Source: Pedobacter hiemivivus
GTDB lineage: Bacteria > Bacteroidota > Bacteroidia > Sphingobacteriales > Sphingobacteriaceae
Assembly: GCF_004331685.1 (NCBI RefSeq)
Contig: NZ_SJSM01000032.1
Coordinates: forward strand, 1 to 56,850
DNA: 56,850 nucleotides
Direction of reading: 5' to 3'
The notes below the pieces were generated by a model, which made no database searches, had not been told where the DNA came from, and saw only the letters and a list, made by a program, of their open reading frames with translations. Position 1 is the first letter of the stretch, and each line of letters opens with the position of its first letter. Of the stretch, positions 7,804 to 16,644 are shown piece by piece. A program made the translations under genes and the position numbers.

Positions 7804-9687
7804 TTACTTGTTGTTTGCTGATTTTTCTTTATCCTGTTGCATCATCTGCATGAGTTGCATACCCATCAAACCGCTAAGGCTTCCATCGCTTCCGTTGCCA
7901 CCCGTGACGATCAGATCGGGAATAATTTTAATCCTGCCTTTTCCAATCTCCTCTGTGATTTTGAATCTGGTGAAATTTTCGTTACCCATAGCTTTTACCT
8001 GCAAGTCATAGGCATCGGCAGTAGATTTACCAATCGCCATGATCTTTTCCGCTTCGGCCAGACCGGTTTTAGTAATCTTCTCGGCGTCTGCACTGGCATT
8101 AACTCTGGTAGCTTCTGCTTGTGCTCCGGCACGCATTTTTGTTGCGGTAGCTTCTGCATCGACCTGAAGTTTTAAGCTGTTAGCATCACCTTCTGCTTTT
8201 TTAACTGTAGCATCGGCCGTACGCTGAGCAATTTCTACGTTTTGTTGTGCTTTCACGATTTCTTTCTGCATATCTGCTATAGCGGTCTCTTTTTCCATCC
8301 CCTGACGCTGTTCCTGTGCCATTCGTTGTATCTGATAGGTCTTTTGTTCCTCTTCGGCAATCTTACGATCGGTTAGGGTTTTCATTAAAGATTCCGGGGG
8401 AAGAATATCCCCAATCAGCGTGTCTACAGCATTGACGTTATAGTCGTCCAACACGGCTTTAATATGTTCTTTTGCAGATTGCTGCCTTTCTTTACGGCTG
8501 ATCAAGAAGCTGATCACATCGCTGTCCTGAGCAGAGTTGCGGAAATAGTTGCCAATGGTGGGTTCCAGAACCTGACTGACCAGGTTGCTCATGCTACCGA
8601 AACGGGCAATGACTTTTGGAGCTTCAGTTGCAGGAATATGGATGATCTGAGAAACATCTAAGTTGAACGGAAAACCATCTCTAGAGCGAACGGTAATGGT
8701 ACTCAGGTTCTTGTCTAACTGGTGTGATTCGTTCCTGGCATTAGCCCAATTGAGCACAAGGTTGGTGGTAGGCACGAGCTCTACCTTCATAATGTATTTA
8801 TTGAAGGGATATTTCCCTGGCCCGTAGGCTTCCATCCAAACGCCGCGCTGACCTTTGCTGACAATATTACCATGCTTAAAGCTTTCCCCACTGATATCTT
8901 TGCCATCTTCTCCAATATAACTGATGACTACACCAACGAAGCCAATAGGGACATCAGTCATCGGTATTTCTTCAATTTGGATCGCCCATGGATTGATGTT
9001 ATAACTTCCCGCTAAAATAATACTGGGTTGTAAACCGCGGTTACCGTCATGTTTTAAAAAAACATCAATGTCCTGAAAGTTATTGTGTCCTGTAATTGGC
9101 TTACCTGCAATTTGTCCACCTTCTATAGGCAGGCCATCGAGTGTGGTAACGATGCCCACCATGTTTTCACTGATGCTCACCATGTCCGCAATGGTAACCG
9201 TGAAAGCGAAAAGGTTAATGCGATAGGTTCCTGCTGTGATATAGGAAGTCTGACGACCTTTTTGTCCATTATTATTCAGAAACTTCTCTGCATCCTGAAA
9301 GTTATCAGATTCAACCCTGCGCCCAAGGATGGCCCCTGTTGGGATTTCAGCACCGTCGTTGGCGAGTATCAATCCTATTTTACCTTCAGGAATAATGGTA
9401 AATCCCTCCATGCCTACGGAATACTGCCAAGGCCACATCCCCCAGTAAAGACCTGGAGCAAGGGTTTTTGCCTGGAAGCCAGCCTCGCCCTTGGTAGCGA
9501 TAATACGACCATCAGGGAGTTCTTTGTCCCGGCCGAAAAGCACGAATTTTTTCGTAACCATTCCTACTTTGTTTTCAGGTACAATGACCATCCCCAGGAA
9601 AACACGTAAGATAAATTTGTAAAACAAAAAGGTGAAGAGGGTGGCGGAGATCCACCAATAGTTCAGAAAGATTTGATAATAGTCCAT
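7804..9687 (-). CDS. SPFH/band-7 (flotillin-like) protein with four vault-like N-terminal repeats
   Basis: A 627-residue membrane-anchored scaffold protein. Residues 9-35 form one membrane segment. Four repeats of about 70 residues follow, starting near 35, 98, 171 and 245. Each opens with a P-x3-VG-x-V-like strand (IVPENKVGMV, IIPEGKIGLI, SISENMVGIV, DVPIGFVGVV) and closes with a G-x-Y motif (APGLYWG, TAGTYRIN, LAGSYNIN, GPGKYPFN). The SPFH domain spans about 305-440, then a long Ala/Glu/Lys helix (about 430-570) and a Gly/Met-rich tail. Repeats plus SPFH shoulder plus long helix recall the major vault protein. It leads a probable operon with carbonic anhydrase and diverges from the gene at 9852. 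The role is unknown; flotillins organise membrane domains. Confidence 0.85.
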   Translation of the reverse strand: MDYYQIFLNYWWISATLFTFLFYKFILRVFLGMVIVPENKVGMVTKKFVLFGRDKELPDGRIIATKGEAGFQAKTLAPGLYWGMWPWQYSVGMEGFTIIPEGKIGLILANDGAEIPTGAILGRRVESDNFQDAEKFLNNNGQKGRQTSYITAGTYRINLFAFTVTIADMVSISENMVGIVTTLDGLPIEGGQIAGKPITGHNNFQDIDVFLKHDGNRGLQPSIILAGSYNINPWAIQIEEIPMTDVPIGFVGVVISYIGEDGKDISGESFKHGNIVSKGQRGVWMEAYGPGKYPFNKYIMKVELVPTTNLVLNWANARNESHQLDKNLSTITVRSRDGFPFNLDVSQIIHIPATEAPKVIARFGSMSNLVSQVLEPTIGNYFRNSAQDSDVISFLISRKERQQSAKEHIKAVLDDYNVNAVDTLIGDILPPESLMKTLTDRKIAEEEQKTYQIQRMAQEQRQGMEKETAIADMQKEIVKAQQNVEIAQRTADATVKKAEGDANSLKLQVDAEATATKMRAGAQAEATRVNASADAEKITKTGLAEAEKIMAIGKSTADAYDLQVKAMGNENFTRFKITEEIGKGRIKIIPDLIVTGGNGSDGSLSGLMGMQLMQMMQQDKEKSANNK

Positions 9688-9851
9688 GATCGTTGGTTTT
9701 AAGTTTTTGTTATTAGGATTATTTAAGTCTGCAACATTTATAAGTATTGATTTTGATCTGATTTTCTTTCAAATCAAACTTCAGGAAATAAGAAAATATA
9801 GACGTCTTATAACAGTATTATTATGTATTAATTTAATCTTATATTAGTATT

Positions 9852-10754
9852 ATGAATAAAGAAGACTTAGGACATCTGGAGAAGTTGATGAACTTTCTGG
9901 CCGGAAATTTTCTCAAGAAAAGGAGCTGGAAAGATGTTTCGAAATCTGAATGGACATATATCGTAGAAGAATTGAACGGGCTGTTGCAGGAGCGTAACCG
10001 AAAGCAACGCATTAAAAAAGAGAGCGACCTGTTTGGAGCAAACTATCTATATGAGCATCTGATTATCAACAAACTAAAAGCTTATGAAAACAAGAAAGAT
10101 TTCAGTGCATTAAGCAAGCCTAACCTGAGCAAGCTGAGTCGCATCGTACAGGTGCTGGGCTATGATAGCTACATCGATTTTATCAATTCTCACAATGAAG
10201 TTTTCAGTTTCAATGATTTAAAGATTGATATCCCTAAAGCTGCGATTAACCATAAATTGCTGGATGAGCTAGTCGGTTTATGGTATTCCTATAACCGGAA
10301 TCTACCTGATAATCCGGAAAGGATTAATGAGGAAAGGATCTGGCGTTCTTCAGTTGAAATTTATAAATCCGAGTCGACAGGCGAATATTTTATTGAAAGG
10401 AGTGGAGGGGACAACCATAAATATTATGGGAAAGTAACCTCCTATGCCGATTATATCTTCATCATCATGAACAGCAATACATTTATTCGTCAGCGACACT
10501 TTATTTCGCGACTGAAAGATATCGGCGAGAAATTAAAACAGCCAAATTACAGAATTGAGGAGGTACACTTTATCAGTACCTGCATTAGTTTTAATCAGGA
10601 GCCGATAGCCTTGTTTGAAATTTTCCAAAAGGTAAATACTACAAAAAACTATGTAGCGGATTCGGTGAGTTTTCCGATAGAAAGTAATGAACTTCCTGCA
10701 GGAGTAGTTGCTTATTTGAGAGACACAGAAGGAAACAGGATCAACTATCGATAA
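9852..10754 (+). CDS. Unknown protein, helical N-terminus plus beta-rich C-terminus
   Basis: I do not recognise this 300-residue soluble protein. Residues 1-125 are helical and highly charged. They end in LSKPNLSKLSRIVQVLGYDSY-type sequence, which resembles the short helical repeat (P-S-x-x-T-L-x-x-L-A-x-Y-L-G-Y) seen before sensor domains in many Bacteroidota proteins. From about 140, GLWYSYNRN opens a region of alternating strands (VEIYKS, GEYFIER, YYGKVTSY, YIFIIMNS) that could be a small beta-barrel ligand domain. There is no signal peptide. It diverges from the SPFH gene across 164 AT-rich bases and overlaps the end of cobA by 10 bases tail to tail. Confidence 0.75.
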   Translation: MNKEDLGHLEKLMNFLAGNFLKKRSWKDVSKSEWTYIVEELNGLLQERNRKQRIKKESDLFGANYLYEHLIINKLKAYENKKDFSALSKPNLSKLSRIVQVLGYDSYIDFINSHNEVFSFNDLKIDIPKAAINHKLLDELVGLWYSYNRNLPDNPERINEERIWRSSVEIYKSESTGEYFIERSGGDNHKYYGKVTSYADYIFIIMNSNTFIRQRHFISRLKDIGEKLKQPNYRIEEVHFISTCISFNQEPIALFEIFQKVNTTKNYVADSVSFPIESNELPAGVVAYLRDTEGNRINYR

Positions 10755-11482
10755 AGGCTCCCCGCTTCCACAACCTTGCCAATCACAATGATTGCCGGAT
10801 AAGTAAGTCCACCCAGAACAGCAGCCTCAGGAAGATTCTGCGCTGTGCAAACCACCTTTTTCTGATGTGGTAACGAAGCATGTTGTATAATTGACGCTGG
10901 CATATCGCCCAGCCCGGCGTCCTTATAAATCCCTGCAATTTCTTCAAGCTTTTTCATCCCCATATAAATCACGACTGTCGCAGAACTATTTATAGCACAA
11001 CGAAGATCTTTAGATAAGCTTCCATCTTTTTTAGTTCCAGTTATGATCCATATACTTTCACTCACTCCGCGGTGCGTCAAAGGAATTCCACTTAAACCTG
11101 TGGCCTGCATACTGCTGATACCTGGTATGTAATAAGCTGGAATCCCATGCTTTTCAGCAAATAACACTTCCTCAAAACCGCGTCCAAAAATAAAAGGATC
11201 ACCACCCTTCAAGCGGACTACTACCTGATGTGTTAAAGCATACTCCTTTATTAAATCATGTATAACTTCTTGAGGAGTGTAATTTCCATAAGGCTGCTTA
11301 CCTACATATACCAGTTTACAATCCTTCGGAGCAATTTCCAGCAGTTTTTTATTGATTAAATTATCATAAAGTATCACTTCGGCCCTTTTTAACACCTTAT
11401 ATCCCTTCATAGTGATCAATTCTGGGTCTCCAGGACCTCCACCAACTACAAATAATCCAAAATCACCTATTTTCTCAGTCAT
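10745..11482 (-). CDS. cobA: Uroporphyrinogen-III C-methyltransferase (SUMT)
   Basis: Methylates uroporphyrinogen III at C2 and C7 with SAM to give precorrin-2, the first step to siroheme. The 245 residues fit the single-domain SUMT. Seen are the N-terminal VVGGGPGDPELITMKG loop, RLKGGDPFIFGRGFEE (the GGDP motif of the SAM site) and GISSMQATGLSGIPLTHRG. No CysG-type dehydrogenase/ferrochelatase domain is attached, so that step must be encoded elsewhere. It diverges from nirB, whose product needs siroheme, and the shared 276-base region carries promoters for both. Confidence 0.95.
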   Translation of the reverse strand: MTEKIGDFGLFVVGGGPGDPELITMKGYKVLKRAEVILYDNLINKKLLEIAPKDCKLVYVGKQPYGNYTPQEVIHDLIKEYALTHQVVVRLKGGDPFIFGRGFEEVLFAEKHGIPAYYIPGISSMQATGLSGIPLTHRGVSESIWIITGTKKDGSLSKDLRCAINSSATVVIYMGMKKLEEIAGIYKDAGLGDMPASIIQHASLPHQKKVVCTAQNLPEAAVLGGLTYPAIIVIGKVVEAGSLYR

Positions 11483-11531
11483 AAATCAATAAATAATAGA
11501 CAAAAACAAAAAAAACAACTAACAATACAGT

Positions 11532-11564
11532 CAAAAATATAATATTTAATGACAAATATCACAA
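11532..11564 (-). promoter_or_regulatory. Promoter of cobA
   Basis: On the minus strand, TATTTTTG (plus 11532-11539) is a perfect TAnnTTTG. It has TTG 22 bases upstream (plus 11562-11564). The start of transcription would lie near 11526, about 44 bases before the cobA ATG. Confidence 0.5.
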
Positions 11565-11568
11565 AATA

Positions 11569-11599
11569 TTGACTTTTATGTTTTAAAAACATACATTTG
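11569..11599 (+). promoter_or_regulatory. Promoter of the nitrate assimilation operon (nirB)
   Basis: TTG at 11569-11571, 20 bases, then TACATTTG (11592-11599), a perfect -7 element. Transcription should start near 11603-11605. The leader to the nirB ATG would be about 155 bases. After 11638 it is extremely A/C-rich, with only about four G in 120 bases. The promoter stands back to back with that of cobA; the two -33 boxes are only a few bases apart. Confidence 0.6.
11577..11593. promoter_or_regulatory. Perfect 17-base palindrome within the nirB promoter (likely operator)
   Basis: TATGTTTTAAAAACATA lies between the -33 and -7 boxes of nirB and touches the -7 box. A protein bound here could block or reshape the promoter. 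It is also centred about 60 bases upstream of the predicted cobA start, an activator-like position. The half-site ATGTTTT recurs in the inverted repeat at 11607-11637. Confidence 0.55.
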
Positions 11600-11606
11600 A
11601 ATAACA

Positions 11607-11637
11607 TTAATCATGTTTTAAACAAAAACATGATTAA
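11607..11637. promoter_or_regulatory. Inverted repeat at the start of the nirB leader
   Basis: TTAATCATGTTTT (11607-11619) and AAAACATGATTAA (11625-11637) form perfect 13-bp arms around five bases, just after the predicted nirB start. The half-site ATGTTTT matches the palindrome 20 bases upstream, so it may be a second operator. It could also fold as a 5' hairpin in the RNA. Confidence 0.5.
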
Positions 11638-11758
11638 AAAACAATAAAAACAACAAATAAAAACACAATAGAAATAAAACGTAAATAAAAAACCAATAAA
11701 AAGAACAATAAAACACAGACAAACTCACAAATCCATAAAAAAATAAAAAATAAACATC

Positions 11759-14272
11759 ATGAAACAAGAAAAAATAGTCATAATTGGAAATGGAATGGTT
11801 GGATATAAGTTTTGTGAGAAAATAATTAACAAAAAAAGCGATTTCAACCTCGTTATTTTCGGAGAAGAGCCAAGAAGAGCATACGATAGGGTCCATCTAA
11901 CTGAATACTTCAATGGAAAAACCGCAGACGACTTATCTTTATCAACAGAAGACTGGTATACGCAACAAGGAATAACGCTTTATTTAAATGACCCGGTTAA
12001 GGAAATAGATAGAAATAACAAAACCATACACTCCTCAAAAGGTCTTACAGTAGCATACGACTACCTGATTATCGCTACCGGCTCTGCACCCTTTGTTCCT
12101 GATATTCCCGGCATAAACAAAGAAGGGGTTTTTGTATACCGCACCATTGATGACCTTGACCTGATTAGAGACTACGCCACTCATGCAAAAACAGGAGCGG
12201 TACTAGGAGGAGGTTTATTGGGCCTGGAAGCTGCGAAAGCTTTGATTGACTTAAACCTTAATGAAACCAACGTCATAGAATTCGCGCCCCGTTTAATGCC
12301 CAGACAAATTGATTCTGCCGGAAGCGGAATGCTTCAAAGCAAACTTAAGGCCCTGGGACTAAACATTTACACAAACAAGGGGACCAGTAGTATTGAAGGG
12401 ACAGACCGCATCACTTCTTTAAAATTTAATGATGGCAGCGAGTTAAAAACAGATATGCTAGTAATCTCTGCAGGAATAAGACCTAGAGATGAACTAGCCA
12501 AACTTTCTGGTATCGAAGTAGGCACAAGAGGCGGCATTATTGTAAATGAATACATGCAAACCAATGACTCATCCATTTTTGCCATAGGTGAATGCGCACT
12601 TTTTGATCATAATGTCTATGGATTAATCGCCCCTGGTTATGAGATGGCTGAAGTAGCGGCCTCCAAAATTTGTAATGACACAAAAACCTTTAAAGGCTTT
12701 GACATGAGCACCAAACTAAAACTTATTGGTGTGGACGTAGCAAGCTTTGGGGATCCTTTCACCACAGAGCCAGATGCAAGAACCATTCTTTTTGAAGATA
12801 GTCACAAAGGCATATACAAACGGATCAACATCAGCAACGACGGAAAATATTTACTTGGTGGGATATTGATCGGCGAAGCAGAAGCCTACAATATGTTGCT
12901 GCAAACTGTAAACAATAAAATAGCAATCCCACCAAATCCTGAAGATCTGATTCTGGGATCAAGAGGTGGCAGCGCCCAAACCGAAAATGCAGGGCTAGCA
13001 GGACTTCCTGACGATGCACTAATCTGCAGCTGTGAAGGCATATCAAAGGGCTCAATCTGCAATGCTGTTACTGAAGACGGCTGTGAATCGATCGATGCCA
13101 TTAAGAAATGTACAAAAGCAGGAACGGGCTGTGGAGGCTGCATCCCCATGGTAAAGGACTTGATCTTGCATACCATGAAACAAAATGGCAAATATGTTAG
13201 AAACGTAGTTTGCGAACATTTCCATTTAAGCAGACAAGAACTTTATGATCTGATAAAAATACACAACCTAAAAAATTACGAGCAAGTACTGGACAACCTG
13301 GGCAAAGGAGATGGCTGCGAAGTGTGCAAACCATTGGTATCATCGCTTTTAGCGAGTTTATGGAATGACATGATCCTAAAAAAAGGCAATGATACTGCCC
13401 AAGACAGTAACGATCGCTTTTTAGCAAACATTCAGAAGGGAGGCACCTACTCTGTTGTACCTCGTATACCAGGAGGAGAAATTACCCCCGAAAAACTGGT
13501 TATTATAGGTCAGGTTGCAGAAAAATATGGCCTTTATACGAAAATAACAGGTGGACAGCGTATAGATATGTTCGGCGCACACTTAAGCGACCTTCCTTTA
13601 ATATGGGAAGAATTAATCAACGCAGGTTTCGAAAGTGGACATGCTTACGGCAAAGCCCTTCGGACAGTAAAAAGCTGTGTAGGTAGCACATGGTGTAGAT
13701 TTGGGTTACACGATAGCGTAAGTTATGCAATCCGAATAGAAGAACGTTACCGAGGCCTACGTGCGCCTCACAAATTAAAATCAGCGGTTAGCGGCTGTAT
13801 CCGTGAATGTGCAGAAGCACAAAGCAAGGACTTTGGAATTATAGCCACCGAAAAAGGATGGAACCTATATGTATGCGGTAACGGCGGTAGCAAACCACAA
13901 CACGCCCTATTACTAGCTGCCGATGTAGATAGCGATACCTGCATTAAATATATCGACCGCTTTTTGATGTTCTATATCCGCACTGCGGATCCTTTAACGC
14001 GGACAGCTCCATGGCTAAACAAGATGGAAGGTGGCATGGAATACCTACGAAATGTAGTGGTAAACGACAGCCTGGGCATGGCCGAACAATGGGAATTGGA
14101 AATGCAGGCCCTTGTAGACAGCTACCAATGCGAATGGAAAACTGCGATTGAAGATCCAGAGATCAGAAAACGGTTTAATCACTTTGTGAACGCTCCGGAA
14201 GAGAAAGACCCAAGTGTAAAATTTGATGAGATGCGCGGCCAGAAAAAAGCGGCAGACTGGACATTAGCTTAA
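11759..14272 (+). CDS. nirB: NAD(P)H-dependent nitrite reductase, large subunit
   Basis: Reduces nitrite to ammonium in the cytoplasm. Domains in order over 837 residues: FAD-binding (GNGMVG at 8-13), NAD(P)H-binding (VLGGGLLGLEAAKAL near 145), a BFD-like [2Fe-2S] domain with its cysteines at about 420-462, a second cysteine pair near 520 (GDGCEVCKP), and the sulfite-reductase-like siroheme domain. C640, C646, C680 and C684 are the [4Fe-4S]/siroheme ligands. Length is typical of NirB. It opens the nitrate operon, with nirD 16 bases downstream. The first codons are strikingly A-rich, continuing the leader. Confidence 0.97.
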   Translation: MKQEKIVIIGNGMVGYKFCEKIINKKSDFNLVIFGEEPRRAYDRVHLTEYFNGKTADDLSLSTEDWYTQQGITLYLNDPVKEIDRNNKTIHSSKGLTVAYDYLIIATGSAPFVPDIPGINKEGVFVYRTIDDLDLIRDYATHAKTGAVLGGGLLGLEAAKALIDLNLNETNVIEFAPRLMPRQIDSAGSGMLQSKLKALGLNIYTNKGTSSIEGTDRITSLKFNDGSELKTDMLVISAGIRPRDELAKLSGIEVGTRGGIIVNEYMQTNDSSIFAIGECALFDHNVYGLIAPGYEMAEVAASKICNDTKTFKGFDMSTKLKLIGVDVASFGDPFTTEPDARTILFEDSHKGIYKRINISNDGKYLLGGILIGEAEAYNMLLQTVNNKIAIPPNPEDLILGSRGGSAQTENAGLAGLPDDALICSCEGISKGSICNAVTEDGCESIDAIKKCTKAGTGCGGCIPMVKDLILHTMKQNGKYVRNVVCEHFHLSRQELYDLIKIHNLKNYEQVLDNLGKGDGCEVCKPLVSSLLASLWNDMILKKGNDTAQDSNDRFLANIQKGGTYSVVPRIPGGEITPEKLVIIGQVAEKYGLYTKITGGQRIDMFGAHLSDLPLIWEELINAGFESGHAYGKALRTVKSCVGSTWCRFGLHDSVSYAIRIEERYRGLRAPHKLKSAVSGCIRECAEAQSKDFGIIATEKGWNLYVCGNGGSKPQHALLLAADVDSDTCIKYIDRFLMFYIRTADPLTRTAPWLNKMEGGMEYLRNVVVNDSLGMAEQWELEMQALVDSYQCEWKTAIEDPEIRKRFNHFVNAPEEKDPSVKFDEMRGQKKAADWTLA

Positions 14273-14288
14273 CCCAAAGACAGAAATC

Positions 14289-14633
14289 ATGATAGAAACA
14301 ACAACAAACTGGTTTGCGGCCTGCCGCGTAGAAGACGCGGTAGAGAATGGCGGCGTATGTGTGAAGTGCGGAGATGATCAAATTGCGCTGTTTTATTTCA
14401 CACGTCGAAATGAGTGGTACGCCACGCAAAACCTTTGCCCACACCGTCAGCAAATGGCCCTTAGCCGTGGTATGATTGGCTCTGCCGGAGAAGATCCCAA
14501 GATCGCCTGCCCCTTTCATAAAAAAACCTTTTCACTGGCGACAGGTGAATGCCTGAGCGGAGATGAATGCGCAATACAAACTTACCCAGTAAAAGTAGAG
14601 GATGGACTAGTATACATAGGCCTTAATAACTAA
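14289..14633 (+). CDS. nirD: Nitrite reductase small subunit (Rieske-type)
   Basis: Partner of NirB. The 114 residues form a Rieske-like fold and keep an intact [2Fe-2S] site: C50 and H52 in CPHRQ, C74 and H77 in CPFHKKTF. Many NirD proteins have lost these ligands, so this one probably binds a cluster and may carry electrons. It starts 16 bases after nirB and is surely co-translated. Confidence 0.93.
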   Translation: MIETTTNWFAACRVEDAVENGGVCVKCGDDQIALFYFTRRNEWYATQNLCPHRQQMALSRGMIGSAGEDPKIACPFHKKTFSLATGECLSGDECAIQTYPVKVEDGLVYIGLNN

Positions 14634-14665
14634 GCATAAATTGTAGTGATAAAAATTGCCTGAAC

Positions 14666-15724
14666 ATGAATAAGCAGTATTACAAGAGTCATTTAAAGTT
14701 AGACTTTATAGCCAGTACCGGTCAGCAAGCACTGAACAGGTCAAAGGTTCTTGTAATAGGTGCAGGAGGCCTGGGCTGCCCATGTCTCACAGCCTTAGTC
14801 GCATCCGGCATCGGCAATATTGGCATTGCAGATGGAGACCTTATCAGCACCTCAAACATCTCCAGGCAAACGCTTTTCAATTATACCGATACCGGCAAAT
14901 CTAAAACCGCAGCTGCAATTCAAGCCCTGAGATCTAGAAACCCTTACCTGCTTTATCATGAACACCTCTTTTTTGTAGACGATGAGAACATCTTACAACT
15001 GATTGAGCCATATGATGTGATTGTAGATGCTACAGATAATTTTGCAACCAGGTATCTAATTAACGATGCCTGTGTCATAAAAAACAAGCCTCTGGTTTAT
15101 GGTGCTATATTCCAAACCGAAGGACATTTAACGGTATTCAACTACCAAAATTCAGCTACACTTCGCTGTCTTTTTCCTGAACCAGATCAGGAAGCTGACA
15201 TCCCCTCATGTTCAGACAATGGTGCTTACATGATTGCGACTAACATTATTGGAACCATGATGGCCAATGAAGTGATTAAAACGATCCTAAAACAAGATGA
15301 TGTGTTGAGCGGAAAACTCCTCTCTTTTGAAGCCTTAAGCAACCGCACAATGTTAACGAGCTACTATACGAATGAACTTTCGAAAAACAAAAGCCAGTCG
15401 AGGTTTAAAACTGCACAAAAAGTCATTGAACTAACAGCAGAGGCATTTATGGAAAAAGCCCAGACAATGGATATAGAGCTGATCGACGTAAGAACGGCAG
15501 CAGAAAGAGCCATTCAGCATATAGGCGGCAAACACATCCCCTTACCCGAACTGAGCTTACTCAACTTAACCAGATTTCCATTTACACAGCATTTTTACAT
15601 CTATTGCCAGACCGGGGCAAGAAGCCTGCAAGCAGCAAAATGGCTACGGGCTAAAGGCTATAAAAATGCTTTCAGCTTAAAAAATGGCATCACAAATTTC
15701 AATTACCAATTTCAAAACTCCTAA
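14666..15724 (+). CDS. moeB: MoeB/ThiF-type adenylyltransferase fused to rhodanese
   Basis: Activates the C-terminal glycine of MoaD by adenylation so that sulfur can be loaded for molybdopterin synthesis. Residues 1-240 are a ThiF/MoeB domain with the nucleotide loop VIGAGGLGCP and the R-x-x-L-F element (SRQTLFNY). Residues about 265-352 are a rhodanese domain with active-site Cys314 (YCQTGARS), the likely sulfur donor. The two CxxC zinc pairs of E. coli MoeB are not complete: only RCLFPEP and PSC remain. Context among moa and moe genes argues for molybdopterin rather than thiamine. Confidence 0.88.
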   Translation: MNKQYYKSHLKLDFIASTGQQALNRSKVLVIGAGGLGCPCLTALVASGIGNIGIADGDLISTSNISRQTLFNYTDTGKSKTAAAIQALRSRNPYLLYHEHLFFVDDENILQLIEPYDVIVDATDNFATRYLINDACVIKNKPLVYGAIFQTEGHLTVFNYQNSATLRCLFPEPDQEADIPSCSDNGAYMIATNIIGTMMANEVIKTILKQDDVLSGKLLSFEALSNRTMLTSYYTNELSKNKSQSRFKTAQKVIELTAEAFMEKAQTMDIELIDVRTAAERAIQHIGGKHIPLPELSLLNLTRFPFTQHFYIYCQTGARSLQAAKWLRAKGYKNAFSLKNGITNFNYQFQNS

Positions 15725-15727
15725 CCA

Positions 15728-16642
15728 ATGCGCGATATCACCAGCAAACAGATTACATTAAGAACAGCGAAAGCTGTAGCGGTGATTTACTGTACAAGGG
15801 AAACCCTTGCACTCATCAAAAACAATGAACTACCTAAGGGTAATCTTTTTGATGTAGCCAGAGCTGCTGGTTTTTTAGGCGCCAAGCTTACCCCGCAACT
15901 ACTTCCACATTGCCATCCTGTAACTATAGACGGCATGGACATTAGTTTTGAAATCAATGAAACAGAAAGGCCGGGCATTACCATTAGCGGAAATGCAAAA
16001 TCTATAGGAAGAACAGGCATAGAAATGGAGATGTTGACCGCAGTTTCGGTAGCAGCTTTAGAAATTTACGACATGCTAAAGCCCGTTGACACCACATTAG
16101 AGATTGGCGGCATTAAACTTTTACAGAAAACGGGTGGCAAAAGCGACCGCAAAAAATACTTCTCGACTCCTCCTACTTGCGCAATTTTAGTCTGTTCCGA
16201 CTCAACTGCAGCAGGAAAACGTGAAGACAAAAGTGGATTGATGATCAAACAAATGCTCGAACAGGTAAATGCAAACGTAGTGGCTTACGAAATCGTAGCA
16301 GATGACAAAGCTTTGATCCAACAACAATTACTTAAATGGGTAGCAGAAGATGTTCATTTCATATTTACGACTGGCGGAACCGGATTAGGACCACGCGACA
16401 ACACCGTTACTGCTGTTAGTGAAATACTAGAGCGTGATGCAGATGGAATTACCGAAGCCATGCGCAATTTTGGACAGATGCGCACACCCATGGCCATGAT
16501 GAGTCGTGCTGTCGCAGGATCCGTTTCACACACCCTGATACTCACCCTTCCAGGCAGTACAGACGGTGCAAAAGAGTCTTTAGAAGCAGTATTACCAGGC
16601 ATATTTCATGCCCGAAAAATGATGAAGGGAGGAGGACATTAG
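15728..16642 (+). CDS. moaC: Bifunctional MoaC-MoaB/MogA molybdenum cofactor protein
   Basis: Two Moco steps in one chain of 304 residues. Residues 1-140 are MoaC (cyclic pyranopterin monophosphate synthase) with LPHCHP at 59-64, GIEMEMLTA (E99, E101), D115 and K118, matching the E. coli catalytic set. Residues 149-304 are a MoaB/MogA domain with TGGTGLGPRDNT, for adenylation of molybdopterin. The fusion is known in Bacteroidota. It starts three bases after moeB and ends two bases before moeA. Confidence 0.93.
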   Translation: MRDITSKQITLRTAKAVAVIYCTRETLALIKNNELPKGNLFDVARAAGFLGAKLTPQLLPHCHPVTIDGMDISFEINETERPGITISGNAKSIGRTGIEMEMLTAVSVAALEIYDMLKPVDTTLEIGGIKLLQKTGGKSDRKKYFSTPPTCAILVCSDSTAAGKREDKSGLMIKQMLEQVNANVVAYEIVADDKALIQQQLLKWVAEDVHFIFTTGGTGLGPRDNTVTAVSEILERDADGITEAMRNFGQMRTPMAMMSRAVAGSVSHTLILTLPGSTDGAKESLEAVLPGIFHARKMMKGGGH

Positions 16643-16644
16643 CT

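Noticed and set aside
9085..9609. 174-codon plus-strand frame inside the SPFH gene
   Set aside because: It lies wholly antisense to a well-conserved protein and has no family motif.
11618..11896. 92-codon minus frame across the nirB leader
   Set aside because: Its low-complexity Phe/Leu protein is only the complement of the A-rich leader.
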